From assembly GCF_001245615.1 (NCBI RefSeq), contig NZ_CWKH01000001.1, forward strand, positions 1 to 64,000: a DNA stretch of 64,000 nucleotides, in the 5' to 3' direction. Positions 52,661 to 61,250 of this stretch are shown piece by piece (position 1 is the stretch's first letter; the number at the start of each line of letters is the position of its first letter). The position numbers and the translations under genes are program-made. Origin of the DNA: Mycolicibacterium neworleansense. GTDB taxonomy: Bacteria > Actinomycetota > Actinomycetes > Mycobacteriales > Mycobacteriaceae. The notes under the pieces are model-generated. The model was not told the DNA's origin, did no database searches, and saw only the letters and a program-made list of their open reading frames with translations.

Positions 52661-53928
52661 GCGACGGCCCGCCGGTCCGATGGCAGCAAGCTGACGCTGA
52701 TGCTCGAAACCGCTGACACCGCAATCAGATACCACGCGATTGCATCACTGGAGTGGGTCGAAGTGTAGAGCGCGGCGGCGACGGTCGGCGCGAACGCCGA
52801 GCCCAGAACCTGGGACAGTGTGTAACCGATCGACATCCCGCTGTAGCGCACGTCGGTGTCGAAGACGAGGCTGAACAACGCCCCGGTGACGCCGGCCGCC
52901 GGCGCCATCGCCAGGCCGAACACCAGCACCAGGGCGAGGCCGAACAGCACCGGATCGCCGGTGTTGATCAGCGCGAATGCCGGGAACGCCGACAGGCCCA
53001 TGAGCAGAACGCCCAACAGGAAAAGGCGCTTGCGGCCCACCGAATCCGACCAGGCGCCGAACAGCGGGTAGGCGACCACTGCCACCAGCGCGGCGATGAA
53101 TACGCCGAAAAGTGCGGAGCCTCGGCTGATTCCGGCTGCGGTGGTCGCGTAGGACACCAGATAGGCCACGCAGATGTAGGCGAACACACCTTGGGACAGG
53201 TAGGCGCCGGCCACCAGGACGATCTGGCGCCAGTGCCGCCGCAGCGCCTTGACGACGGGCATCGAGGAGATCCCCGAATCCTCACGGATGGCTGCGAATT
53301 CGGGGCTTTCGGTGAGCTTGAGCCGGATCACCAGGCCGATCGCGATCAACACCGCGCTGAACAGGAAGGGCAGCCGCCAGCCCCAGGTGAGGAACTGCTG
53401 GTCGGACAGCTGGGAAGCCAGGAAGAACGCGAGGGTGGCCGCTGCCGTCCCGGCCGGTGCGCCCATCTGCGGGAACGATCCGTAGAACCCGCGCCGTTCC
53501 GGGCCTGCGTGTTCCACCGCCATCAACGTGGCCCCGCCCCACTCACCTCCGACGGCGAAGCCCTGACACAACCGCAGCACCGTCAGCAGGAGCGGGGCCG
53601 GCAGACCGATCTGGGTGTAGGTGGGTAACAACCCGATCAGCACGGTCGAAACGCCCATGCCGACAAGGGAGTACACCAGCATCCGTTTACGGCCGAGCCG
53701 GTCGCCGAAGTGGCCGAACACGATGCCGCCGAGCGGCCGGGCGATGAACCCGACACCGAAGGTGGCGAACGACAGCAGCACTCCGGCTGCTGGTGAGGCC
53801 TGTGGAAAGAACAGTTTGGGGAAAACCAGCGCGGCCGCGGTGCCGTAGATCAGGAAGTCGTAGAACTCGACTGTGGTGCCGATGAAACTGGCGACCGCGA
53901 CCCGCAGCGGGGTCACCCGCGAGGCCAT
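52651..53928 (-). CDS. MHS-family MFS transporter
   Basis: A protein of 425 residues with 12 helices: [45 protein letters not shown] and [22 protein letters not shown] are symporter signatures as in the gene at 47072, but the two are not close copies. Last gene of the minus-strand operon (SDR, ligase, small protein, transporter) and likely the importer of its substrate. Confidence 0.92.
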   Translation of the reverse strand: MASRVTPLRVAVASFIGTTVEFYDFLIYGTAAALVFPKLFFPQASPAAGVLLSFATFGVGFIARPLGGIVFGHFGDRLGRKRMLVYSLVGMGVSTVLIGLLPTYTQIGLPAPLLLTVLRLCQGFAVGGEWGGATLMAVEHAGPERRGFYGSFPQMGAPAGTAAATLAFFLASQLSDQQFLTWGWRLPFLFSAVLIAIGLVIRLKLTESPEFAAIREDSGISSMPVVKALRRHWRQIVLVAGAYLSQGVFAYICVAYLVSYATTAAGISRGSALFGVFIAALVAVVAYPLFGAWSDSVGRKRLFLLGVLLMGLSAFPAFALINTGDPVLFGLALVLVFGLAMAPAAGVTGALFSLVFDTDVRYSGMSIGYTLSQVLGSAFAPTVAAALYTSTHSSDAIAWYLIAVSAVSSISVSLLPSDRRAVAHA

Positions 53929-53937
53929 GGCCCGGTG

Positions 53938-54240
53938 CTAGTCGCTGGCAGGCAGTGGCTTGGCCTCTTTGAGGCTGAGCGCGGTGGTTCCGATCGACAG
54001 CGTGCCGGTCCCGGCCTTGGTCACGAGCACCTCGGCGCCACCCTCGTCGACGTAGCGCTTGCCCATCAGGTTGCCATCGGAGAACGCCGCGTCGATCGTT
54101 GCGCCCGAGTCCTTTTCCTGGTCGAGCGGGACCATGGGCACGCCTCCGGCGCGGAGGTCGTCGAGGCTGTCGGCGCTGCGGACCACGATGACCTGGGTGT
54201 CGCACACCTGGCTCTGGAGGCGGGTGCCGTTCTTGATCAT
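53938..54240 (-). CDS. Small conserved protein of the ligase-SDR operon
   Basis: A protein of 100 residues: MIKNGTRLQSQVCDTQVIVVRSADSLDDLRAG, then VPMVPLDQEKD and a beta-rich C-terminal half (GAEVLVTKAGTGTLSIGTT). One cysteine (C13). No signal or membrane segment. ATG overlaps the ligase stop (ATGA), so it is co-translated. I do not recognise the family; from its place it may assist the pathway as a carrier or accessory subunit. Confidence 0.82.
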   Translation of the reverse strand: MIKNGTRLQSQVCDTQVIVVRSADSLDDLRAGGVPMVPLDQEKDSGATIDAAFSDGNLMGKRYVDEGGAEVLVTKAGTGTLSIGTTALSLKEAKPLPASD

Positions 54241-55739
54241 GCTGACTCCTTCGAGATGGGTGCGAGTTCGTCGACGAGTTGGCGGCGCAGCACCTTGCCG
54301 GTCGGGTTGGTGGGCAGTTCATCGCGGAACACCACCCGGTCGGGGGTGCGGGATCCGCGCAGTTGCTTGCGCACATGATCGCGCAGTGCGTCCGGGTCGG
54401 GCGAAGCGCCCTCGACAGGTACCACGACCGCGACGATGATCTGCCCCCACTGCGGGTCTTCGGGGCCGACCACGGCCACGTCACGGACCTCAGGATGTTC
54501 GACGAGCACGTCCTCGATCTCAGCCGGGGCGATGTTCTCCCCGCCGCGGATGATGGTGTCGTCGGAGCGCCCACCGATGAACAGATAGCCGCCTTCGTCG
54601 AGCATGGCGACATCCTTGGTGGGGAACCAGCCTTCGGCGTCGAGCACCGAGCCGATGTCGGTGTAGCGGCCCGACACCTGCTCGCCACGCACGAACAGCT
54701 CACCGGTCTCGCCCGCGCCGAGCACGGTGCCGTCGTCGGCGCGGATCTGGACCTCGATACCGGGCACCACCTGACCCACCGAGCCGAGCCGGCGGGCGGC
54801 GGCCGGGTCGTCGGCGGCCAGCGCCTCGCGGGGGTCGTCGGGTCCCAGAACCGCGATGGTGGAACTGGTTTCGGTCAACCCGTAGGCGTTGACGAAGCCG
54901 ACCTCTGGCAGCAGTTGAAGGGCTTTGCGGACCAGCGGCAGCGCGACCTTGGAGCCGCCGTAGGCGAGGTTGCGCAGGGTGGGCAACTGCAGGCCGGCCG
55001 ACTCCAGGGCCGTGACGATGCGGTCCAGCATGGTCGGCACCACGGTGGCCGACGTGACGCCTTCGCTGCGGACCAGCTCGACCCATCTGTCGGCGTCGAA
55101 GTGGCGCAGGTACACCATCTTCCGGCCGGCATACAGGTTGGACATCGCCGCGCTGACCCCTGCGATGTGGTACGGCGGGACGCAGATCAGGGCGGCATCT
55201 TCCTCTGCGGCCGAGGCGAATTCGACCGTGCTGGTGATGTAGCTGGTCAGATTGTTGTGGGTGAGCTCGACGGCCTTGGGACGCGAAGTGGTGCCCGAGG
55301 TGAACAGCACGACCGCGACCGCGTCGGGGTCGGCGAACTCGGCCGCGGGTTCGGCGGTGCGCGCCGCGGCCAGGAACTCCTCGGAGGTCATCACCTGCTT
55401 GCCGGCTCCGGCGACTACGTCGGCGTATTCGGCATCGGTGACCACCAGTGGCTCGGGCAGTCGTTCGATCAGTTCGTGCAGACCGTCCTTGCTGAGTCGG
55501 TAGTTCAGCGGCGTGAAGGGGACGGCGGCACGGGCCGAGGCGAACAGCAGCAACGGCAGCAGCGCGCCGCCGGTGCCGACATAGGCCACATGGGCCGCTC
55601 CAGAGGCGGCGATGACACCGGCGCCACCGTCGGCCAGGCTGCTGAGTTCCTCGGTCGTCAGGCGGAGATCGTCGGACACCAGTGCGGTGCGGTCGGGTCC
55701 GCCCGAAACCGCCATCTCCAGCAGCAGCGAGATGCTCAT
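54237..55739 (-). CDS. Acyl-CoA ligase (class I AMP-forming)
   Basis: It activates a carboxylic acid to its CoA thioester. The 500-residue protein has LFTSGTTSRPKAVELTHNN, NAYGLTETSST, GELFVRGEQVSGRY, GWFPTKDVAMLDEGGYLFIGGRSDDTIIRGGENIAPAEIE and NPTGKVLRRQL (catalytic Lys). ATG 55739 overlaps the SDR stop. The substrate is unknown; context suggests a branched, cyclic or aromatic-derived acid. Confidence 0.92.
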   Translation of the reverse strand: MSISLLLEMAVSGGPDRTALVSDDLRLTTEELSSLADGGAGVIAASGAAHVAYVGTGGALLPLLLFASARAAVPFTPLNYRLSKDGLHELIERLPEPLVVTDAEYADVVAGAGKQVMTSEEFLAAARTAEPAAEFADPDAVAVVLFTSGTTSRPKAVELTHNNLTSYITSTVEFASAAEEDAALICVPPYHIAGVSAAMSNLYAGRKMVYLRHFDADRWVELVRSEGVTSATVVPTMLDRIVTALESAGLQLPTLRNLAYGGSKVALPLVRKALQLLPEVGFVNAYGLTETSSTIAVLGPDDPREALAADDPAAARRLGSVGQVVPGIEVQIRADDGTVLGAGETGELFVRGEQVSGRYTDIGSVLDAEGWFPTKDVAMLDEGGYLFIGGRSDDTIIRGGENIAPAEIEDVLVEHPEVRDVAVVGPEDPQWGQIIVAVVVPVEGASPDPDALRDHVRKQLRGSRTPDRVVFRDELPTNPTGKVLRRQLVDELAPISKESA

Positions 55740-56584
55740 AGGCCCTGTCCCGGTGCGTCGATGAAGATGTCGATGATCGGATCGTCCCCGCCGCCGTAAC
55801 GGGAGAGGTCGGTGACACCGGAGGCGGTGAGCACCTCCGAGTCGACGAAGGTCTGCCCGTTCACCTCGGCCGCCGGACGCGACAGGATCTCTACCGCCGC
55901 ATCCGCCATGATCTCGGGGCTGCGGGACGACTGCGCCAGGTTCTGCCCGTCGGCCAGGTTCGTGACCGCAGAGGTGACGATGTAGGTCTCGGGCCACAGG
56001 CAGCTGAATCCGATTCCGGAGTCGGCGTATTCGGCGGCCCAACCCAGTGACAGCAGCGTCATGCCGTACTTGGACAGGGTGTAGGACGGGTGCGCACCCA
56101 GCCAGTAGGGGTTCATGTTCATCGGCGGGGCCAGCGTGAGCACCTGTGCGTTCGCGGATTTGCGCAGGTGCGGCAGCGCGGCCTTGGTGAGCAGGAAGGT
56201 GCCGCGGATGTTGATGTCCATCATCAGGTCGAACTTCTTGGCCGACAGCGACTCGGTGGGGTCGGTGGAGATGGCGCTGGCATTGTTGATCACAATGTCG
56301 ACGCCGCCGAAGTGCTCGACCGCCGTCTCGATCGCGCGGGCCACGTCCTCTTCCTTGCGCACATCGCCCACCACCGCGACGCCCTTGCCGCCGGCGGCCT
56401 CGACCTCGGCGACGGCGGTGTGCACGGTCCCGGGGAGTTTGGGGTGGGGTTCTGCGGTCTTGGCCAGCAGCACCACGTTCGCTCCGCGACGGGCCGCGCC
56501 GAGCGCGATCGCCAGCCCGATACCGCGGCTGCCGCCGGAAACGACCAGCGTGCGATCGCTGAATGACTCTTGCTGGCTGGACAT
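55736..56584 (-). CDS. SDR family oxidoreductase (HSDL2-like)
   Basis: A protein of 282 residues with SGGSRGIGLAIALGAARRGANV, the HSDL2-type insertion KTAEPHPKLPGTV, INNASAIS and catalytic YTLSK. HSDL2-like enzymes are linked to fatty-acid metabolism. The C-terminal sterol-carrier domain of animal HSDL2 is absent. A strong GAGGAGG precedes ATG. First gene of the minus-strand operon, about 55 bases after a TTGCTA-16-TACCAT promoter within the repeat at 56641. Confidence 0.9.
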   Translation of the reverse strand: MSSQQESFSDRTLVVSGGSRGIGLAIALGAARRGANVVLLAKTAEPHPKLPGTVHTAVAEVEAAGGKGVAVVGDVRKEEDVARAIETAVEHFGGVDIVINNASAISTDPTESLSAKKFDLMMDINIRGTFLLTKAALPHLRKSANAQVLTLAPPMNMNPYWLGAHPSYTLSKYGMTLLSLGWAAEYADSGIGFSCLWPETYIVTSAVTNLADGQNLAQSSRSPEIMADAAVEILSRPAAEVNGQTFVDSEVLTASGVTDLSRYGGGDDPIIDIFIDAPGQGL

Positions 56585-56640
56585 GGTCCTCCTCGTTCAG
56601 CGCAGCGTTAACAGTGCGCCGTTGTCAACCGTACCCAAAT

Positions 56641-56668
56641 GGTATTGGCATTCTCATTTTTAGCAAGT
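56641..56668. promoter_or_regulatory. 28-bp repeat, copy 1: promoter of the minus-strand SDR operon
   Basis: Identical over 28 bases to 56798-56825. Read on the minus strand it gives -35 TTGCTA (56666-56661), a 16-base spacer and, with the flank, -10 TACCAT (56644-56639), pointing at the SDR gene. It contains the half-site GAGAAT also found at 61172. Confidence 0.65.
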
Positions 56669-56797
56669 GTCGTAATCGTCGGGCGCGACGGCCGGGGAAT
56701 CGGCGTCGACCAGACCTGTTCGGTCTCGTCGCGCGATGCCGTCGGTGCGCAGGTCGGAGCACTCCCGGCCAGTACAGCCGCTACATTTCCACCACGC

Positions 56798-56830
56798 GGT
56801 ATTGGCATTCTCATTTTTAGCAAGTACGTT
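56798..56830 (+). promoter_or_regulatory. 28-bp repeat, copy 2: promoter of the mutase operon
   Basis: Read on the plus strand the repeat gives -35 TTGGCA (56802-56807), a 17-base spacer and, with the flank, -10 TACGTT (56825-56830), eight bases before the mutase ATG at 56839. This is a near-ideal housekeeping promoter with a leaderless start. Confidence 0.7.
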
Positions 56831-56838
56831 ATCCACTG

Positions 56839-58428
56839 ATGAGCGAGCAAGTTGTACCTCCGGTACAGACCCCATCTGGCATCCCGCTGGCGCCCGTCTA
56901 CGGACCGAGCGACCGCGCGGTCGAGCCGCCCGCGCCCGGGACCTATCCCTTCACGCGTGGCAACTTCGCGTCCGGTTACCGCGGGAAGACCTGGACCTTC
57001 CGGCAATACTCCGGTTTCGGCACCGCCGAGGAATCCAACCGCCGCTACCGCTACCTGCTCGACCAGGGCGGGACGGGTCTGTCGGTGGCGCTGGATCTGC
57101 CCACCCAGTGTGGCTACGACTCCGATGACGAAGAGTACGGGGAAGAGGTCGGTCGCGTCGGCGTTGCCGTGGACACTCTCGCCGACGCCGAGATCCTGTT
57201 CGACGGCATCCCGCTGGGCAAGATCAGCACCAGCTTCACCATCAACGGCACCGCCGCCATCCTGCTGGCCTTCTACGTGGCCGCCGCGGAGAAGAAGGGT
57301 GTGCCGCGCGAGAAGCTCACCGGCACCATCCAGAACGACATCCTCAAGGAATACGCCTCGCGTGGCACGTGGATCTGGCCGCCGGAGCCGTCTCTGCGGC
57401 TGATCGCCGACACGATCGAGTTCTGTGCCGCCGAGGTGCCCCGGTTCAACGCGATCTCGGTGGCGGGCGCGCACTTCCGCGACGCGGGTGCCAACGCCGT
57501 GCAGGAGATGTCGTTCACCCTGGCCGACGGTGTCACCTATTGCGACACCGTCGTCGAACGCGGCCGGATGACGATCGACAAGTTCGCCCCGCAGATCTCC
57601 TTCTTCTTCTACACCCACGGTGACTTCTTCGAGGAGATCGCCAAATACCGGGCCGGCCGACGCCGTTGGGCCACGATCGTGCGGGAGCGCTACGGCGCGA
57701 CCACGGACAAGGCCTCGATGTTCCGGTTCGGCTGTGTGGCGGGCGGGGCGTCGTTGTACGCCCCGCAGGCGCAGAACAACCTGGTGCGGGTGGCCTACGA
57801 GTCGCTGGCCGCGGTACTCGGCGGCGTGCAGTCGATGTTCACCGCCGCGTGGGACGAGCCGTTCGCCCTGCCGAGTGAGGAGTCCGCGACGCTGGCGCTG
57901 CGGACCCAGCAGATCCTGGCCTACGAGACCGGTGTCACCAAAGTGGCCGACCCGCTGGGCGGTTCGTACTTTGTGGAGGCGCTCACCGATGCCACCGAGG
58001 CCAAGATCATCGAGATCATGGACGACCTGGAGAAGCACGGCGGCATGGTGCGGTGCATCGAGGATGGCTACCTGCAGGGCCTGATCGCCGACGAGGCGTT
58101 CAAGATCCACCAGGAGGTCGAATCGGGGGAGCGGCCGGTCGTCGGGGTCAATCGATTTGTCACCGACGAGCCGGCACCCGACATCGACACCTACGAGCTC
58201 GACGCCGAGGGTCGCGATCTGCAGCTCAAGCGGCTGTCGAAGGTCAAGGCCGAACGCGACGACGTCGCGGTGAAAGAGACTCTGGCCGCGTTGGCCAGGG
58301 GTGCCGAGGGCGACGACAACTTGATGCACCGGTTGATCGACTGCGCCAATGCGTATTGCACAGTGGGAGAGATGGTGTCGACATTGAAGTCGGTGTGGGG
58401 CGAGTTCCAGCAGCCGGTGGTGTTCTGA
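56839..58428 (+). CDS. B12-dependent acyl-CoA mutase, large (catalytic) subunit
   Basis: It rearranges the carbon skeleton of an acyl-CoA by a radical mechanism with adenosylcobalamin. The 529-residue protein is the TIM-barrel part only (RQYSGFGTAEESN, LSVALDLPTQCGYDSDD, GTIQNDILKEY, AGAHFRDAG) and ends at PVVF without a cobalamin domain, as in isobutyryl-CoA and 2-hydroxyisobutyryl-CoA mutases. Specificity positions by comparison with methylmalonyl-CoA mutase: Tyr57 (Tyr89) and Arg175 (Arg207) kept, His212 kept, but Tyr243 is Ala211. It is therefore not a standard member of any subtype I know. The next gene is its B12 subunit. Confidence 0.9.
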   Translation: MSEQVVPPVQTPSGIPLAPVYGPSDRAVEPPAPGTYPFTRGNFASGYRGKTWTFRQYSGFGTAEESNRRYRYLLDQGGTGLSVALDLPTQCGYDSDDEEYGEEVGRVGVAVDTLADAEILFDGIPLGKISTSFTINGTAAILLAFYVAAAEKKGVPREKLTGTIQNDILKEYASRGTWIWPPEPSLRLIADTIEFCAAEVPRFNAISVAGAHFRDAGANAVQEMSFTLADGVTYCDTVVERGRMTIDKFAPQISFFFYTHGDFFEEIAKYRAGRRRWATIVRERYGATTDKASMFRFGCVAGGASLYAPQAQNNLVRVAYESLAAVLGGVQSMFTAAWDEPFALPSEESATLALRTQQILAYETGVTKVADPLGGSYFVEALTDATEAKIIEIMDDLEKHGGMVRCIEDGYLQGLIADEAFKIHQEVESGERPVVGVNRFVTDEPAPDIDTYELDAEGRDLQLKRLSKVKAERDDVAVKETLAALARGAEGDDNLMHRLIDCANAYCTVGEMVSTLKSVWGEFQQPVVF

Positions 58429-58826
58429 TGGCAACCCGAGTACTGGTCGCCAAGCCCGGTCTGGACGGCCATGACCGTGGCGCCAAGATCGTCGCCCGCA
58501 CCCTGCGCGATGCCGGATTCGAGGTCATCTACACCGGTATCCGGCAGCGCATCGAGGACATCGTCTCGATTGCACTGCAGGAAGACGTTGCGCTGGTCGG
58601 ACTTTCGATCCTCTCGGGTGCGCACGTGGCGCTGACCACGCGCACCGTCGAGGCGTTGCGGGCAGCGGATGCCGGTGACATCGCCGTCGTCGTCGGCGGC
58701 ACCATCCCGCAGTCCGATGTCCAGAAACTGCTGGATGCCGGTGCGGCTGCGGTGTTCCCGACGGGAACATCGCTCGAGACGCTGGTGACCGATGTTCGTG
58801 CGCTGACAGAAAAGGTTTCAGGCTGA
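58428..58826 (+). CDS. B12-dependent mutase small subunit (cobalamin-binding)
   Basis: A protein of 132 residues carrying the base-off/His-on motif DGHDRG (His15), GLSILSG and VVVGGTIPQSD. It binds adenosylcobalamin and completes the mutase. Starts on the last base of the large-subunit stop (TGATG), so equal translation is expected. Confidence 0.94.
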   Translation: MATRVLVAKPGLDGHDRGAKIVARTLRDAGFEVIYTGIRQRIEDIVSIALQEDVALVGLSILSGAHVALTTRTVEALRAADAGDIAVVVGGTIPQSDVQKLLDAGAAAVFPTGTSLETLVTDVRALTEKVSG

Positions 58827-59782
58827 TGCGTCTCGGTGTGATGATCGGAGCCGAGCGCGGCGATATGGCCCGCAAGGTGTCCAAGCTGGTCTCCGATATC
58901 CAGTGGGCCGAGTCGGCCGGCCTGGACAGCGCGTGGATGCCGCAGGTGCCCAACGATTTCGACTGCCTGACGATGGTCGCGTTGATGGCGGCCAACACGA
59001 CGCGTATCGAGCTCGGCACCGCAGTGGTGCCCTTGCAGGCGCAGCATCCGATCGCGCTGGCCCGTCAGGCGCTATCCGTACACGCCATGTCCGGCGGCCG
59101 GCTGGCCCTGGGCGTCGGGCCCTCGCACCACTGGATCGTGCGCGACATGCTCGGACTGCCCTATGAGAAGCCCGCGGCGTACACGCGGGACTATCTGCAG
59201 GTGTTGAACACCGCGATTGCCGGCCCCGGACCGGTTGATGTGGAGAACGATTCGTTCACCGTGCACAATCCGACCGTGCTGGCGGCCGACACCCCGATGC
59301 CGGTGCTCGTGTCCGCGCTGGGCCCGGTGATGCTGCAGATCGCCGGCGAGCACGCCGACGGGACCTCGCTGTGGATGGCCGACGAGAAGGCGATCGGTGA
59401 GCACATCGCACCGAAGATCAACAAGGCCGCCGCGGAAGCGGGGAAGCCCGCGCCGCGCATCGTGGCCGGCATCCCGGTCACCCTGTGCGCCAACTCCGAG
59501 ATCGAGGCCGCCAAGGAGCGGGCCAACCGCATCTTGGCCGAGGCCGAGACCTCGCCGAACTACCAGCGGCTGCTGGACCGGGGTGAGGCCCGCAATGTCG
59601 GTGATCTGTGCGCGGCCGGCGACATGGATCAGATCCTGCGTCGATTCCAAATGTTCGCCGACGCCGGGGTGACCGACCTGTCGGTGCGCTTGTTGCCGAT
59701 CGGGGAGACGCGCGACGAGCTGATCGCGTCGAAGTACCGGACGCGTGAGGTGATCGCGGAGCTCGCGAAGGCTGTACGGTGA
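58826..59782 (+). CDS. LLM-class flavin/F420-dependent oxidoreductase
   Basis: A luciferase-like TIM-barrel protein of 318 residues: MRLGVMIGAERGD, AESAGLDSAWMPQ, GTAVVPLQAQHPIALARQALSVHAMSGGRLALGVGPSHH. Mycobacterial members of this subgroup mostly use F420. It may reduce or oxidise a CoA ester or ketone of the pathway. ATG overlaps the B12-subunit stop; GTG of the CoA transferase overlaps its own stop. Confidence 0.9.
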   Translation: MRLGVMIGAERGDMARKVSKLVSDIQWAESAGLDSAWMPQVPNDFDCLTMVALMAANTTRIELGTAVVPLQAQHPIALARQALSVHAMSGGRLALGVGPSHHWIVRDMLGLPYEKPAAYTRDYLQVLNTAIAGPGPVDVENDSFTVHNPTVLAADTPMPVLVSALGPVMLQIAGEHADGTSLWMADEKAIGEHIAPKINKAAAEAGKPAPRIVAGIPVTLCANSEIEAAKERANRILAEAETSPNYQRLLDRGEARNVGDLCAAGDMDQILRRFQMFADAGVTDLSVRLLPIGETRDELIASKYRTREVIAELAKAVR

Positions 59783-60840
59783 GTTCTGCTTCGGGTCCTC
59801 TGGCGGGCATCCGCGTCATCGAGGTCGGCGTCATGCTGGCGGGTCCGTACGCCACCATGATGCTGGCCGATCTGGGTGCGGAGGTGATCAAGGTCGAGCC
59901 GCCCGGCGGCGAGATCTCTCGTCAGGTCAGCGACAGTTATTTCGCCAGCCTCAATCGGGGCAAGCGCAGCATCTGCCTCGATCTCGCCTCGGAGGCCGGT
60001 CAGGCGAAACTCGCCGAGCTGGTGGCTGATTCTCATGCGCTGCTGGTGAACATGAAGCCGTCGGTGATCCGCCGGCTGGGCCTGACGTATGAGAATCTGC
60101 AGCGCTTCAATCCCAAGATCGTCTGTGTCGCGATGACGGGATTCGGGCTGGACGGGGGAGACGACCCGGCGTTCGACTACGTCATCCAGGCCGCCACCGG
60201 CGTAGCCGCGATGACCGGCGACCCCGACGGCCCACCGACGCTGCCCGGCTATTCCTCGGCGGACAACTCGACCGGCCTGACCGCTGCGCTGGGCCTGCTG
60301 GCGATGATCGTCTCGGGCAAGGGCGGCCAGGTGGATGTCTCGCTGCGCGACGTGATGCTCTCGCAACTGAACTACCGCGCGTCGGCCTATCTCAACGACG
60401 GTGCCGAACCGCGCCGCCACCCGTTTGGGGCGCATTCCTATTACGTACCCGCGCAACTGTTCCCGACGGCCGAGGGCTTTCTCGCGTTGTTCATCACCCA
60501 CGACGGCTTCTGGAAGTCGTTCGCCGGTGAGGCGGGTGTCGAGGGGTTCGAGACGATGGCCGAGCGGGCTGCCCGGCGCGACGAGGTCTTGAATGTGGTG
60601 ACCGCCGCGCTGGCGACCGATACCGCCGCGGGCTGGGAGTCTCGGCTCAAGCCGTTGGGGATTCCGGCGGCCGCGGTCCGTACGCTGCCGCAGGCGCTGG
60701 ACGCCACGCCTGAGGTGCTGGTTCGCGCAGGCGATTTCCGGTTGGTGGGTAGTCCGGTGCATGTCACCGGCTATACGCCCGACTACCGGCCAGCGCCGGT
60801 GTTCGATGAGTACAGCCAGCCCGCTCAGTCTTCGTCGTAG
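59779..60840 (+). CDS. CaiB/BaiF (class III) CoA transferase
   Basis: A protein of 353 residues with IRVIEVGVMLAGPYATMMLADLGAEVIKVEPP, SLNRGKRSICLDL and PAFDYVIQAATGVAAMTGDPDGPP, the last near the catalytic Asp. It exchanges CoA between acyl-CoA and a free acid, or acts as a racemase-like member (AMACR type). Last gene of the mutase operon; its 3' end overlaps the opposing ferredoxin gene by 16 bases. Confidence 0.92.
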   Translation: MSSASGPLAGIRVIEVGVMLAGPYATMMLADLGAEVIKVEPPGGEISRQVSDSYFASLNRGKRSICLDLASEAGQAKLAELVADSHALLVNMKPSVIRRLGLTYENLQRFNPKIVCVAMTGFGLDGGDDPAFDYVIQAATGVAAMTGDPDGPPTLPGYSSADNSTGLTAALGLLAMIVSGKGGQVDVSLRDVMLSQLNYRASAYLNDGAEPRRHPFGAHSYYVPAQLFPTAEGFLALFITHDGFWKSFAGEAGVEGFETMAERAARRDEVLNVVTAALATDTAAGWESRLKPLGIPAAAVRTLPQALDATPEVLVRAGDFRLVGSPVHVTGYTPDYRPAPVFDEYSQPAQSSS

Positions 60841-61136
60841 GAGACCGTCACCGAATTGCAGTCCGGCACCGCCTGGCACGTCAGCACGTAGCCTTCGGCA
60901 ACTTCGTCGTCGTCGAGCGCGTCGTTGACCCGCATGGTGGCGGTCCCCTCGAGAAGCTTGGCCATGCAGGTGCCGCAGTTACCGGCCTCGCACGAGAAGG
61001 GCGGCGTCATCCCGGCCCGGCGCGCACTCTCCAGCAGGGTCTCGCCCGGCCTCCGCGGCACCGACAACTGCTCGCGGTCGAACACGATCGTGACCTTGCC
61101 GTCCGCGTCGCTGCCGGCCATCGGTTCTGCGGTCAT
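60825..61136 (-). CDS. Plant-type [2Fe-2S] ferredoxin
   Basis: A protein of 103 residues with the cluster ligands C49, C54, C57 and C87 (CEAGNCGTC ... LTCQAVP). The low-potential electron carrier could serve the P450 at 49528 or an oxygenase outside the window. AGGGGAG precedes ATG. Convergent with the CoA transferase and divergent from the ligase at 61251. The open frame continues upstream without support. Confidence 0.93.
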   Translation of the reverse strand: MTAEPMAGSDADGKVTIVFDREQLSVPRRPGETLLESARRAGMTPPFSCEAGNCGTCMAKLLEGTATMRVNDALDDDEVAEGYVLTCQAVPDCNSVTVSYDED

Positions 61137-61171
61137 GAGACTCCCCTGTGCAAGTACGTTCTGATAGGAAG

Positions 61172-61186
61172 AGAATACCATTCTCG
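61172..61186. promoter_or_regulatory. GAGAAT-N3-ATTCTC palindromic operator
   Basis: A perfect 15-base palindrome between the ferredoxin and acyl-CoA synthetase genes, next to TAGTAT (61196-61201, likely -10 of the synthetase). The GAGAAT half-site is also in both 28-bp repeats, and GCAAGTACGTT (61151) is shared with the second repeat's flank. It probably binds the same regulator. Confidence 0.6.
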
Positions 61187-61250
61187 TTAACTGATAGTAT
61201 CTTCTCGGTGTGCTCGATGCCCAGCGGAGCCCGGGGAAAGGGGTTGGATC

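Noticed and set aside
56608..58434. A 608-codon antisense frame over the mutase gene
   Set aside because: The mutase reading is clear and has a promoter; the antisense product has no domain.
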